Numbered from the stretch's first letter, positions 34,320-44,266 are shown. The stretch is 64,000 nt of DNA from a bacterium YEK0313 (GCA_000751295.2 CCMO02000001.1:248001-312000); one strand, 5' to 3'. Numbers and translations: made by a program. The notes: a model not told the origin generated them from the sequence alone.

Positions 34320-35909
34320 TCAGTTCGAGGCCGGGGCCAGCCAGACGTCGGTGAGGTCCTGGCCGTGGACATGGCTCGGCGACATGGTCCAGCCCATCAC
34401 CCGGGCGTCCATCGCCACCAGCCGGTTCCACCAGAGCAGCGGCACCTGATGGGCCTGTTCCAGGACCCGCTTCTCGAAGGCGCGGATCAGCCGGGTGCGC
34501 GCCTCGACATTGGTCTCGCGGGTGATCCGCTCGAAGGTCTGGTCGAGCTCGCGGTCGACGCCCTTCGACGGGTTCTCCGGCGACTTGTCGGCGGAGATGT
34601 AGCGCAGCAGCGTATAGGTCGGGTCTTCCAGCACCTGGTTCTGGAAGTCGAGCGCGACATCGAAATTGCCCGAGCGGACCGCCTGCACATAGGGGCTCGT
34701 CTCGAGCTGGCGATGTTCGACGGTGATGCCGATCTGCCGCCACTGGTCGACGAGGAAGATGCCGGCCGGCGTATAGGGCTGGGGCACGGCGCGGTTGGTC
34801 AGGGCGAAGCTGAGACTGGTCACGCCGGCTTCGGCGAGCAGCTTGCGCGCCTCGGCGCGGGCCGCCGCGATGTCCCGGCCGAAGCCCGGCAGCGCCGCGA
34901 GTTCCTCGGCCGACGCCGAGAACGGCGCCCCCGGCCGGATCAGGCCGCCGACGGCGCGCAGGATGGAGGTGCGGCGCAGCCCCATGCTGCCGGCATTGCG
35001 GTCGATCGCCATCGACAGCGCGCGGCGGACGCGGGCGTCGTTGAACGGCGGCTTTTCGGTGTTGAAGGCGACGATCAGGCCGGTCGACCAGGTCGTCTCG
35101 TAGAACTTCACGCGGTTGCCCAGCGCCTGTTCGAGACGCGGCCGGTCGGCCGGGCCGATGGTGCGGAACTCGGCCTGGATCTGACCGCCCTGCATGGCGT
35201 TGAGCATGGCGGTCGCCTGGGGAATGAAGGCGATGCGGAAACCGTCGAGATAGGGCCGCCCGTCGACGAAATACTTGTCGTAGCGCTGGCCGACGAGATG
35301 CGAGCCGCGTACGTGCTCGACGAAGCGGAAGGCGCCGGAGCCGAGAATGTTCTGGGCCGGGAAGCGCGGGTCCTGGGCGAGCTTGGCCGCCGAATAGACG
35401 CAGTTGTAGGGGCTGGCGAAGTTCTGCAGCATGGCCGGGTTCGGTGCCGAGAGCTTGAACACGATCTCGGTCGGCGACGGCGTCTCGATCGCGGCGATGT
35501 CCGCGAAGGTCGCCTGGCGCAGCGAGACGACGCCGGCGGGCGGATTGCGCAGGCGCTCGTAGGTCGCCTTGATATCGGCCGATGTCAGCGGCGAGCCGTC
35601 GTGAAATGTGACGCCGGGATTGAGCTGGAACGTATAGGTGAGACCATCGGGCGAGACCGCCCAGGACTTGGCGAGATCGCCCTTGACCTCCGGATAGCGC
35701 GCCATGTCGAACTTCAGCAGCGTCGAATAGAACGGCCCGACCGACTGCACCACCACATAGGTCTCGTGCGCGTGGCAGTCGTAGTTCGGCGGATCGGAGA
35801 CCACGGCGAAATTCAAGGTGCCGCCGCGCGCGGGCTGCGGCGTCTGGGCGAGCGCCGCGCCTGTCGTGGTCAGGGCCAGGGCGAGCCCGAGGGCGAGATG
35901 TTTCATCAT
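34320..35909 (-). CDS. ABC substrate-binding protein, family 5 (peptide/nickel type)
   Basis: 529 residues with a signal peptide (MMKHLALGLALALTTTGAALAQ). SBP_bac_5 blocks: GGTLNFAVVSDPPNYDCHA, AKSWAVSPDGLTYTFQLNPGVTFHDGSPLTSADIKATYERLRNP and RRALSMAIDRNA. Substrates of this class include peptides, metals and opines; the ligand is not readable here. GGAGGAAGG precedes the tandem ATGs at 35909/35906. It sits between the double ATPase and the two permeases. Confidence 0.93.
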   Translation of the reverse strand: MMKHLALGLALALTTTGAALAQTPQPARGGTLNFAVVSDPPNYDCHAHETYVVVQSVGPFYSTLLKFDMARYPEVKGDLAKSWAVSPDGLTYTFQLNPGVTFHDGSPLTSADIKATYERLRNPPAGVVSLRQATFADIAAIETPSPTEIVFKLSAPNPAMLQNFASPYNCVYSAAKLAQDPRFPAQNILGSGAFRFVEHVRGSHLVGQRYDKYFVDGRPYLDGFRIAFIPQATAMLNAMQGGQIQAEFRTIGPADRPRLEQALGNRVKFYETTWSTGLIVAFNTEKPPFNDARVRRALSMAIDRNAGSMGLRRTSILRAVGGLIRPGAPFSASAEELAALPGFGRDIAAARAEARKLLAEAGVTSLSFALTNRAVPQPYTPAGIFLVDQWRQIGITVEHRQLETSPYVQAVRSGNFDVALDFQNQVLEDPTYTLLRYISADKSPENPSKGVDRELDQTFERITRETNVEARTRLIRAFEKRVLEQAHQVPLLWWNRLVAMDARVMGWTMSPSHVHGQDLTDVWLAPASN

Positions 35910-35993
35910 AAGGCGTCCTTCCTCCAAAATTCAGCGGCTTCGGCCGTCTTGTTGGATCATCGATGGATCATGCTCTGAAGCGGGTCCGTCTCC

Positions 35994-38069
35994 TCAGGCC
36001 TTGTGGCACGCGACGATATGACCGGCCCGCTCGCGCGGCGCCGGAACCACGGCCCGGCAATGGTCGTCGGCAAGCGGACAGCGGGTGTGAAACACACAGC
36101 CTTTCGGCGGGTTGAGCGGCGAGGGAATTTCACCCGCGAGCGCCCGCGGCTGGCGCGCCCGCTCCTTCACCGGATCCGGCACCGGTGCGGCGTCCAGGAG
36201 CGCGCGGGTATAGGGGTGCAGCGGCTCGGCATAGAGCGCGTCGCGATCGGCGACCTCCATGATCCGCCCGAGATACATCACGACGATCCGGTCCGAGATG
36301 TGCCGCACTACGGCAAGATCGTGCGCGATGAACAGGAAGGTCAGGTCGAAGGTCCGCTTGAGATCCTCGAGCAGGTTGATGACCTGGCCCTGGATCGACA
36401 CGTCGAGCGCGGAGACGGGCTCGTCGCAGACGATCAGGTCGGGCTGGAAGGCGAGCGCCCGGGCGATGCCGATGCGCTGGCGCTGGCCGCCCGACATTTC
36501 GTGCGGATAGCGCTCGGCCATGTAGGGAAACAGGCCGACCCGGGTGAGATAGTCGTCGACCTTGGCGCGCGCTTCGGCCTTGGTCGCGACAATGCCGTGC
36601 ACCAGCATCGGCTCGGCGATGATGTCGCCGACGGTCATGCGCGGGTTGAGCGACGAGAACGGATCCTGGAACACCACCTGCATGCGCCGCCGCACCGGCC
36701 TCAGGTCCTTCTGGGAGAGGCCGGCGAGGTCGCGGTCCTCGAAGCGGATGGCGCCCTCGGTCGGGGTCTCCAGGCGCAGCACGGTGCGGCCGACCGTGGT
36801 CTTGCCGCAGCCGGATTCGCCGACGAGGCCGAGGGTCTCGCCCTTGCGGATGGCAAAGGAGACGTCGTCGACGGCCTTGACGGTGGCAAGCTCGGCGGTG
36901 ATCCAGGAGGTCTTGCGCGACACCAGGAAATGCGTCTTCAGGCCTTCGACCGAGAGGAGCGGGGCACCCGCATAGTCGATCGCGCCCTGGGGCTCGCCGC
37001 CCGTGCCGGCAAAGACCTCCAGCCCCGCGGCAAGCTCCGCCGAGCGGTGGCAGCGGGCCCAGTGCCCCTCCCCGACCGGGTCCAGCTCCGGTGCCGCCGT
37101 CTCGCACCTCGCGATCTTCGCCGGACAGCGCGGCGCGAAACGGCAGCCTACCGGCGGCGAGCGCAGGTCCGGGGGCATGCCCTCGATCGTTTCCAGGCGC
37201 TGGCCGCGCGGCCGGTCGAGCCGGGGCACCGAGCGCATCAGGCCGACCGTATAGGGATGGCGCGGCGCTAGGAAAATGTCGTCGGCCGAGCCGGTCTCGA
37301 CGATCCGCGCGGCGTACATGACGGCGACCCGATCGGCGTAGCGCGCGACGATGCCGAGATTGTGGGTGATGATCACCATCGCGATGCCGAGCCGCCGCGA
37401 CAGGTCCTTCATCAGTTCCAGGATCTGCGCCTGGATGGTGACGTCGAGCGCGGTGGTCGGCTCGTCGGCAATGATCAACTTGGGATTACAGGCCAGCCCG
37501 ATGGCGATCATGATGCGCTGGCGCATGCCGCCGGACATCTGGTGCGGATACTGATCGAGCCGCCGCTCGGGATCGGTGATGCCGACCAGCGTCAGCAGTT
37601 CCACGGCCCGCGTCCGCGCCTCGGCCTCGCTCATGGCGAGATGGATCAGCAGCGGTTCCATCACCTGCAAGCCGATCGTGAGCACCGGATTGAGCGAGGT
37701 CATCGGCTCCTGGAAGATCATCGCGATGTCGCGGCCACGGATGGCGCGCATGTCCTCGGCGGCGAGCTTGAGCAGATCGCGGCCCTCGAACAGGATCTCG
37801 CCCTTCTCGACCCGGCCGGCGGGCCTGGCGAGCAGGCCCATCACGGCCAGCGAAGAAACCGACTTGCCGCAGCCGCTTTCCCCGACGATCGCGAGGATCT
37901 CGCCCGGATGAACATCGTAGGAGACACCTTCGACCGCCCGGACGATGCCGCGCGAGGTGTGGAAGTGAACATGCAGGTCGCGCACGCTCAAAAGCGCCTC
38001 GCCGCCCTTGCCGCGGGCGGCTGCGGCACCGGCGCTCGCGTCAGGAGCCGCGGTCTCGGCCAGAGCCAT
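35994..38069 (-). CDS. Fused double ABC ATPase (DppD-DppF type)
   Basis: 691 residues with two complete nucleotide-binding domains. First: Walker A GESGCGKS near residue 62, signature MSGGMRQR, Walker B LIIADEPTTALD. Second: GESGCGKT near residue 413, MSGGQRQR, LIVCDEPVSALD. Each half ends with the Cys-rich oligopeptide tail (CRFAPRCPAKIARC; CVFHTRCPLADDHC) found in DppD/DppF. One polypeptide thus provides both ATPases for the importer encoded downstream. ATG 38069 follows AGGCGAGGA. Confidence 0.95.
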   Translation of the reverse strand: MALAETAAPDASAGAAAARGKGGEALLSVRDLHVHFHTSRGIVRAVEGVSYDVHPGEILAIVGESGCGKSVSSLAVMGLLARPAGRVEKGEILFEGRDLLKLAAEDMRAIRGRDIAMIFQEPMTSLNPVLTIGLQVMEPLLIHLAMSEAEARTRAVELLTLVGITDPERRLDQYPHQMSGGMRQRIMIAIGLACNPKLIIADEPTTALDVTIQAQILELMKDLSRRLGIAMVIITHNLGIVARYADRVAVMYAARIVETGSADDIFLAPRHPYTVGLMRSVPRLDRPRGQRLETIEGMPPDLRSPPVGCRFAPRCPAKIARCETAAPELDPVGEGHWARCHRSAELAAGLEVFAGTGGEPQGAIDYAGAPLLSVEGLKTHFLVSRKTSWITAELATVKAVDDVSFAIRKGETLGLVGESGCGKTTVGRTVLRLETPTEGAIRFEDRDLAGLSQKDLRPVRRRMQVVFQDPFSSLNPRMTVGDIIAEPMLVHGIVATKAEARAKVDDYLTRVGLFPYMAERYPHEMSGGQRQRIGIARALAFQPDLIVCDEPVSALDVSIQGQVINLLEDLKRTFDLTFLFIAHDLAVVRHISDRIVVMYLGRIMEVADRDALYAEPLHPYTRALLDAAPVPDPVKERARQPRALAGEIPSPLNPPKGCVFHTRCPLADDHCRAVVPAPRERAGHIVACHKA

Positions 38070-38219
38070 GGGGTTGTCCTCGCCTGGAAGGTCTTTTTTG
38101 TCGTTGTTGTCGGACAGTAGTTCCGCCGACCCGGAATTCAAACGCCTGCAGCGCGTGAAAATACGTAGCACAACCGCCTGCGCACCGGCGGAACAGGCTG
38201 CGCTGCCGCTGCGGCCCGG

Positions 38220-41174
38220 TCATGACCGGGCCTCGCCGGCAGCAAGGCTTTGCGCGAGCACCCGCGCGACATGCACCGCCTCGCGCCCCGCGCCGTCGGC
38301 GATCTGATGCCGGCAGGACGTGCCGTCGGCGACCACGATATGGTCGGGTCCGGCCTTGCGGACCGCCGGCAGCAGCGACAGCTCGGCCATGGCGAGCGAC
38401 ACGTCGATCGTGTCGCGGTGATAGCCGAAGGCACCGGCCATGCCGCAGCAGGAGCTCTCCACGGTCTCAACCGCGAGGCCGGGCACCAGGCGCAAGGTAC
38501 CCTCCACCGCCCCCATCGCGCCGAAGGCCTTCTGATGGCAATGGCCGTGCAGCAGGACCTTGGTCTCGCCCAGCGGGTGGAGCGGCAACGCCAGCCGGCC
38601 GACCTTGGCCTCGGCCGCGATGAATTCCTCGAACAGGACGGCCGCGCCCGCGACCGTTTCGCTCGCCGGACTGCGCAGCAGCGCCGGGATCTCGTCGCGC
38701 AGGGTGAAGAGACAGGAGGGCTCGAGCCCGATCACCGGCACGCCGCGTGCGGCGAAGGGTTCGAGCGCCGCGACGAGCCGCTCGGCCTCCGCGCGGGCAT
38801 GATCGACCATGCCGGTGGCAAGGTAGGTCCGGCCGCAGCAGAGGTTCCGTTTCGAGCCGTCGGCGGCCCGTGCATGATGCACCCGATAGCCGCCGGCCAG
38901 CAGCACCGCGACCGCCGCGTCGAGGTTCTCCCGTTCGAAGGCGCGGTTGAACGTGTCGGCCAGCAGCACGACCTCGCGCCCGCCTTCCCGCCCTTCGCTC
39001 GGCGCGGGCGGCGAGAAGACGTCCGAGCGCCAGGCCGGCAGCGAGCGGCGCGCGGAGAAGCCGGCGAGCTTTTCCGACAGCGCGGCGAGCCCGGGCAGCC
39101 GGTCGCGCAGGTTCAGAAGCCAGGGCAGTCTCGACGCGAGGCCGGCATAGCGCGGCAGGTGCGCCACCAGCCGGTCGTGCAGGCTCGCGCCATGGGCGGC
39201 CCGCCGCGCCGCGGTCACCTCGATCTTCATGCGCGCCATGTCGACGCCAGTCGGACATTCGCGCTTGCAGGCCTTGCAGGAGACGCAGAGCTTCAGGCTT
39301 TCGGCCATGTCGGGCCCGGTCAGCGCGTCGGGCCCGAGCTGGCCGGTCATGGCGAGGCGCAAGGTATTGGCCCTGCCGCGCGTGACATGCTGCTCGTCGC
39401 GCGTCACGCGATAGCTCGGACACATGGCGCCGCCGTCGAGCTTCCGGCACGTGCCGTTGTTGTTGCACATCTCGATGGCGCCGAGGAAGCCTTGCGAGGC
39501 ACCGGGATAGGCCGACCAGTCGAGCGCGGGGGTGATCTCCGCGCCGCGATAGTCCGGCGGATAGCGGAACAGGCTGCGGTCGTCCATGCGCGGCGCCCGT
39601 ACGATCTTGGCCGGATTGTACAGGCCGGCGGGATCAAAGCGATCCTTCACCTCCTCGAAGGCGCGGACCAGCCGGCTGCCGAACATCTGCTCGTGGAACT
39701 CGGAACGGACGATGCCGTCGCCATGCTCGCCGGAATGCGATCCCTTGTATCGGCGCACCAGCGCAAAAGCCTGCTCGGCCATGGAGCGCATGCGCTTCGC
39801 GTCGACGTCGAGCTTCATGTTGAGCACAGGGCGCACATGCAGGCAGCCGACGGAGGCGTGGGCATACCAGGTGCCGGTGGTGCCGTGCGCCCTGAAGATC
39901 TCGGTGAGTCCGGCCGTATAGGCTGCGAGGTCCTTCAGCGGAACGGCGCAATCCTCGACGAAGGAGACCGGCTTGCCGGCCTCCTTCATGCTCATCATGA
40001 TGTTGAGGCCCGAGGAACGCATCTCGGTGACCGCCGCCTGCCACGCCGGCTCGATGACCGGCATGACACCGCCGAAGCGGGCGCCCGGCCGGTCCCAGCC
40101 GAAGCCGAGATCGCCCATCAGCGTCTCGAGCTCCTTCAGCTTGCCGAGATTGTCCGCTTCGCTCGCCTCAGCGAATTCGACCACCAGCAGGGCATCCGGG
40201 TCGCCGCGCACCACCCGTTCGATGGTCGGGCGGAACATGGCGATGTCGCGAGCAAGGCCGATCATGGTGCGATCGACAAGCTCGATGGCGATCGGCGCGA
40301 GCGCGACCAGATGCTGGGCCGCGTCCATCGCCTCGTGGAAGGCTCCGAAATGGCAGATGCCGAAGACCTTCGGGCCGATGAGCGGCCAGAGCCTGATGTC
40401 GACCGCCGTGGTGAAGCCGAGGGTGCCCTCGGAGCCGACCAGGATATGCGCCATGTTGTTGGTCGGGCCGTTCGGCGCGAGCGCGTCCAGATTGTAGCCG
40501 CCGACACGGCGCTGCACTTTCGGAAAGCGCTCCGCCACCTCCGCCGCCTCGCGCTCGCCGAGCGCCAGGAGATCGCGGGTCAGAAGGTCGCCATCATTGC
40601 GCATCGCCTCGGCCCGCGTCACCTCGCCGAACCAGCGCCGCTCGCCATTGGCGAGGGCCGCCTCCACCGCCAGGACGTTGTCGCGCATGGTGCCGTAGCG
40701 CAGCGAGCGGCCGCCGCAGGAATTGTTGGCGGTCATGCCGCCGATCGTGGCGCGCGAGGCGGTCGAGACGTCGACCGGGAACCACAGCCCGTGCCTCTTC
40801 AGCTGGCGGTTGAGATCGTCGAGCACGATGCCCGGCTCGACCCGCGCGGTGCGGCCGGCGACATCCAGATCGAGGATGCGGTTCAGCCGCTTCGAGCAGT
40901 CGACGACCAGCGAGGCATTGACGGTCTGGCCGCATTGCGACGTGCCGCCGCCCCGCGGCAGCACCGTCACGCCCTCTTCGCGGGCAATCGCGATGGCGCG
41001 GACCGCATCGTCCATGGTCTCGGGCACGACCACGCCGGTCGGCATGATCTGATAGATCGAGGCGTCCGTCGCATAGCGCCCGCGCGAGAAGGCGTCGAAG
41101 AGCACATCGCCCTTCAGCTCGGCCCTGAGGCGCCGCTCGAGAGTGCCTGATGCTTGAGCCGCCGAGCCTGCCAT
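38220..41174 (-). CDS. FAD- and Fe-S-containing 2-hydroxyacid dehydrogenase (YdiJ/GlcD-GlcF-like fusion)
   Basis: 984 residues. N-terminal PCMH FAD domain (VLPRGGGTSQCGQTVNASLVVD; SRATIGGMTANNSCGGRSLRYG), FAD-oxidase C domain in the middle (GEHGDGIVRSEF), then ferredoxin-like clusters: CNNNGTCRK...MCPSYRVTRDEQH near residue 560 and C-x2-C-x2-C-x3-CP (CVSCKACKRECP) near 630, followed by a GlpC/GlcF-type CCG domain (CCGRTYLATGM; CCGMAGAFGYH). The domain order is that of the D-2-hydroxyglutarate/D-lactate dehydrogenase group; exact substrate uncertain. I chose ATG 41174; earlier in-frame starts exist. Divergent from serine-glyoxylate aminotransferase. Confidence 0.9.
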   Translation of the reverse strand: MAGSAAQASGTLERRLRAELKGDVLFDAFSRGRYATDASIYQIMPTGVVVPETMDDAVRAIAIAREEGVTVLPRGGGTSQCGQTVNASLVVDCSKRLNRILDLDVAGRTARVEPGIVLDDLNRQLKRHGLWFPVDVSTASRATIGGMTANNSCGGRSLRYGTMRDNVLAVEAALANGERRWFGEVTRAEAMRNDGDLLTRDLLALGEREAAEVAERFPKVQRRVGGYNLDALAPNGPTNNMAHILVGSEGTLGFTTAVDIRLWPLIGPKVFGICHFGAFHEAMDAAQHLVALAPIAIELVDRTMIGLARDIAMFRPTIERVVRGDPDALLVVEFAEASEADNLGKLKELETLMGDLGFGWDRPGARFGGVMPVIEPAWQAAVTEMRSSGLNIMMSMKEAGKPVSFVEDCAVPLKDLAAYTAGLTEIFRAHGTTGTWYAHASVGCLHVRPVLNMKLDVDAKRMRSMAEQAFALVRRYKGSHSGEHGDGIVRSEFHEQMFGSRLVRAFEEVKDRFDPAGLYNPAKIVRAPRMDDRSLFRYPPDYRGAEITPALDWSAYPGASQGFLGAIEMCNNNGTCRKLDGGAMCPSYRVTRDEQHVTRGRANTLRLAMTGQLGPDALTGPDMAESLKLCVSCKACKRECPTGVDMARMKIEVTAARRAAHGASLHDRLVAHLPRYAGLASRLPWLLNLRDRLPGLAALSEKLAGFSARRSLPAWRSDVFSPPAPSEGREGGREVVLLADTFNRAFERENLDAAVAVLLAGGYRVHHARAADGSKRNLCCGRTYLATGMVDHARAEAERLVAALEPFAARGVPVIGLEPSCLFTLRDEIPALLRSPASETVAGAAVLFEEFIAAEAKVGRLALPLHPLGETKVLLHGHCHQKAFGAMGAVEGTLRLVPGLAVETVESSCCGMAGAFGYHRDTIDVSLAMAELSLLPAVRKAGPDHIVVADGTSCRHQIADGAGREAVHVARVLAQSLAAGEARS

Positions 41175-41272
41175 TCGTCCCGTCCCACACGCCATGTTCC
41201 GCGCCGCGCGCCGCTGTCGCAATGCCCGCCGGGAGCCGCTGCGACCGCCGCAAGGGCGGCCTCACGACGGCC

Positions 41273-41303
41273 TTGACTTGAATTTTGCATTCATTATTCA
41301 TTC
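41273..41303 (+). promoter_or_regulatory. Promoter region of serine-glyoxylate aminotransferase
   Basis: TTGACT (41273-41278), a 16-base spacer and TATTCA (41295-41300). Overlapping it are TGAAT-N5-ATTCA (41279-41293) and a direct repeat of ATTCATT, a plausible site for the GntR regulator encoded downstream. This is the most AT-rich stretch of the neighbourhood. Confidence 0.5.
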
Positions 41304-41346
41304 TGGCAAGAGGGCTTTTCCGACACCCCTCGCCGAGGAGATTTCC

Positions 41347-42549
41347 ATGGCCCAGAACGCGCCCCGCATCGCCGGCCGGCATTTCCTGCAGATCCCCGGC
41401 CCGACGCCGGTGCCCGATCGGATCCTGCGCGCCATCGCCCTGCCGACGATCGACCATCGCGGCCCTGATTTCGGCAAGCTCGGCCGCCGGGTGCTCGACG
41501 GCATGCAGACGATCTTCAAGACCAAGGGCCATGTGGTGATCTATCCGGCCTCCGGCACCGGCGCCTGGGAGGCCGCGCTCAGCAACACGCTGTCGCCGGG
41601 CGACAAGGTGCTGATGGTCGAGACCGGCCATTTCGCCACGCTCTGGAAGACCATGGCCGACAAGCTCGGCCTCGAAGCGACCTTCATCGCGTCGGACTGG
41701 CGCAGCGGCGCGGACGCCGCCGCCATCGAGGCGGCGCTGCGCGAGGACAGGACGCATGCCTTCAAGGCGGTCTGCGTCGTGCACAACGAGACCTCGACCG
41801 GCTGCACGTCGCGGATCGACGAGGTGCGGCGCGCCATCGACGCGGCCGGCCATCCGGCCCTCCTGATGGTCGACACCATCTCCTCGCTCGCCTCCATCGA
41901 CTATCGCCACGACGAATGGGGCGTCGACGTCACGGTCGCCGGCTCGCAGAAGGGCCTGATGCTGCCGCCCGGCCTGTCGTTCAATGCCGTCTCGGACAAG
42001 GCTCTGGCCGTCGCGCGCGCGGCTCGGCTGCCCAAGAGCTTCTGGGGCTGGGACGAGATGATCGCCGCGAACAAGACCGGCTACTTCCCCTATACGCCGG
42101 GCACCAACATGCTCTACGGCCTCGGCGAGGCGATCGACATGCTGCATGAGGAGGGCCTAGACAATGTCTTTGCCCGGCACGACCGGCACGCCGAGGCGAC
42201 CCGCCGGGCCGTGCGCGCCTGGGGCCTCGACATCCTCTGCCGCGAACCGAAATATTACTCCTCGTCGCTGACCGCCGTGGTCATGCCGGACGGCCACGAT
42301 GCCGACACGCTGCGCGCGGTCATCCTCGACGCCTTCGACATGTCGCTCGGCACCGGCCTCAGCAAGGTCGCCAAGCGGGTCTTCCGCATCGGCCATCTCG
42401 GCGATACCAATGACCTCACCATCGTCGGCGCGCTGGCCGGGGTCGAAATGGGCCTCGGCCTCGCCGGCGTTCCGCATCGCGCCGGCGGCGTCGCGGCGGC
42501 CATGGCCTATCTTGCCGAGGCCCGGAAGGGGGCGGCGAAAGCCGCATGA
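41347..42549 (+). CDS. sgaA: Serine-glyoxylate aminotransferase
   Basis: 400 residues, PLP fold type I, AGXT/SgaA group. FLQIPGPTPVPDRILRAI at the N terminus, SGTGAWEAALSN, and the PLP lysine K202 in AGSQKGLMLPPG. Converts glyoxylate and serine to glycine and hydroxypyruvate (serine cycle or photorespiration-like salvage). ATG 41347 follows GCCGAGGAG. A 2-hydroxyacid dehydrogenase capable of making 2-oxoacids lies divergently, and the GntR gene follows 18 bases on. Confidence 0.95.
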   Translation: MAQNAPRIAGRHFLQIPGPTPVPDRILRAIALPTIDHRGPDFGKLGRRVLDGMQTIFKTKGHVVIYPASGTGAWEAALSNTLSPGDKVLMVETGHFATLWKTMADKLGLEATFIASDWRSGADAAAIEAALREDRTHAFKAVCVVHNETSTGCTSRIDEVRRAIDAAGHPALLMVDTISSLASIDYRHDEWGVDVTVAGSQKGLMLPPGLSFNAVSDKALAVARAARLPKSFWGWDEMIAANKTGYFPYTPGTNMLYGLGEAIDMLHEEGLDNVFARHDRHAEATRRAVRAWGLDILCREPKYYSSSLTAVVMPDGHDADTLRAVILDAFDMSLGTGLSKVAKRVFRIGHLGDTNDLTIVGALAGVEMGLGLAGVPHRAGGVAAAMAYLAEARKGAAKAA

Positions 42550-42567
42550 GGGACATGGGCGCCTGAC

Positions 42568-43245
42568 ATGAACGAACACCCGCTCATTGCGCGCCGTTCA
42601 CTGTCGACCGAACTGGTGGAGCGCCTGCGCGACATGATCGTCGACGGCTCGCTGCGGGCCGGCGACAAGATCTCCGAGCCGGACCTGTGCGACCGCTTCG
42701 GCGTGTCGCGCACGCCGCTGCGCGAGGCGCTCAAGGTGCTCGCAGCCGAAGGCCTGGTGCAGCTCACGCCGAACCGCGGCGCGACGGTGGCCCGGATCGC
42801 GCCCGAAGCGGTGGAGGAGCTGTTTCCGATCATGGGCATGCTGGAAGCGCTTGCCGGCGAGCTCGCCTGCGAACGTCTGACCGCACCGGCCCTGAAACGG
42901 CTGGAAACCATGCATGCCACCATGGTGCGGCATTGGCAGGCCGACGAGTGGGTGCCCTATTCCCGGCTGAACCGGGCGATCCACGAGGCGATCTTCGAGA
43001 TTGCCGGCAACGCCACGCTCTCCGCGCTCTACCAGACGCTGATGGTGCGCATTCACGCGGTGCGCTTCGTCGCGCGCAAATCGGCCGAACGCTGGGCCGA
43101 GGCGGTGGACGACCACGAGCGGATGATGGCCGCGCTGCGGGCGCGTGACGCCGCCGCGCTGTCGCAGATCATGCGCGAACACCTGCAGCACAAGGCCGAC
43201 ATGGTGCGCGAGGCCCTGGCGCAGCTCGATTCGACTCGGAACTGA
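42568..43245 (+). CDS. GntR-family regulator with FCD domain
   Basis: 225 residues: winged HTH (SLSTELVERLRDMIVDGSLRAGDKISEPDLCDRFGVSRTPLREALKVLAAEGLVQLTPNRGATV) and the all-helical FCD effector domain, with likely metal-binding His/Asp residues in RLNRAIHEAI, VDDHERM and MREHLQHK. It probably regulates the sgaA unit; operator candidates are the TGAAT/ATTCA repeats at 41279-41303. Confidence 0.93.
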   Translation: MNEHPLIARRSLSTELVERLRDMIVDGSLRAGDKISEPDLCDRFGVSRTPLREALKVLAAEGLVQLTPNRGATVARIAPEAVEELFPIMGMLEALAGELACERLTAPALKRLETMHATMVRHWQADEWVPYSRLNRAIHEAIFEIAGNATLSALYQTLMVRIHAVRFVARKSAERWAEAVDDHERMMAALRARDAAALSQIMREHLQHKADMVREALAQLDSTRN

Positions 43246-43375
43246 CGGGCGCAGGACGGCCTTGCGAGCCCGCCGGGCCGGCGGCTTGTGCTGATGCCGG
43301 GATTGTTGCTCAACTGCTCGCTTGAGCCGGCATGATGCCTTTCCGCGCGCGCCGGGATCGGCCGAGGAGACCGCC

Positions 43376-44266
43376 ATGAGCCGTGACATCAAAGTCGTCG
43401 TTCCCGCCCTGTCCTTCGCCGAAGCCCCACGCTGGCGCGACGACCGCCTGTGGTTTTCCGATTTCTATACGCATCGCGTCCTGTCCGTCCGGGAGGACGG
43501 CGGCGACCTGCGCGCCGAAGCGCATGTGCCGAACCAGCCCTCCGGCCTCGGCTGGCTGCCGGATGGCCGGCTGCTGGTCGTATCGATGCGCGACGCGCGG
43601 ATTCTGAGGCGCGAAGCCGACGGCAAGCTCACCGTTCACGCCGAGCTGAGCCCCCATGTCGCCGGCTTTGCCAATGACATGGTGGTGGACGCGGCCGGCC
43701 GGGCCTATGTCGGCAATTTCGGCTTCGACCTCATGGGCGGCGCGCCGCTCGAGCCGACGCGGCTCCTCAGGGTCGATCCGGACGGCACGGTGACGGTCGC
43801 TGCCGAAGACCTGTGGTTCCCGAACGGCAGCGCCCTCCTCGACGGCCGGCTGCTGCTCGTCAACGAAACGCTCGGCAACCGGGTCAGCGCCTTCGATGTC
43901 GCGGCCGACGGCAGCCTGTCGAACTGGCGCGTCTGGGCCCGGTTTGCCGACCTGCCGGCCGATCGCGACATGGCCAAGATTTTCGATGGGCAGCTGGTTG
44001 TCGCTCCCGACGGCGGCGGCATCGACGCGGAAGGCGCCTGGTGGATCGCCGACGCCGTCGGCGGCCGCGTTCTGCGGGTGCGGGAAGGCGGCGCCATCCT
44101 CGACGAAATCCAGCCGGGCACGGGCGTCTTCGCCTGCACACTGGGTGGCGAGGACGGGCGAACCCTGTTCATCTGCACGGCGCCGGACTTCCACGAAGAG
44201 GCCCGCAAGGCGGCCCGGGAAGCCCAGATTCTGGCCGTCAGGGTCGAGGTTCCCGGCCGAGCCTGA
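43376..44266 (+). CDS. SMP-30/gluconolactonase-family protein
   Basis: 296 residues, six-bladed propeller. SFAEAPRWRDDRLWFSDFYTHRVL (first metal-ligand Glu), GFANDMVVDAAGRAYVGNFGFD (Asn/Asp ligands) and PDGGGIDAEGAWWIADA (Asp ligand) match lactonase sites. Probably hydrolyses a sugar or other lactone. ATG 43376 has a GAGGAG site 5 bases upstream. Confidence 0.88.
   Translation: MSRDIKVVVPALSFAEAPRWRDDRLWFSDFYTHRVLSVREDGGDLRAEAHVPNQPSGLGWLPDGRLLVVSMRDARILRREADGKLTVHAELSPHVAGFANDMVVDAAGRAYVGNFGFDLMGGAPLEPTRLLRVDPDGTVTVAAEDLWFPNGSALLDGRLLLVNETLGNRVSAFDVAADGSLSNWRVWARFADLPADRDMAKIFDGQLVVAPDGGGIDAEGAWWIADAVGGRVLRVREGGAILDEIQPGTGVFACTLGGEDGRTLFICTAPDFHEEARKAAREAQILAVRVEVPGRA

Noticed and set aside
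38250..41150. 966-codon plus-strand frame opposite the FAD/Fe-S dehydrogenase
   Set aside because: Arg/His/Gly-rich shadow of a well-supported minus-strand gene.
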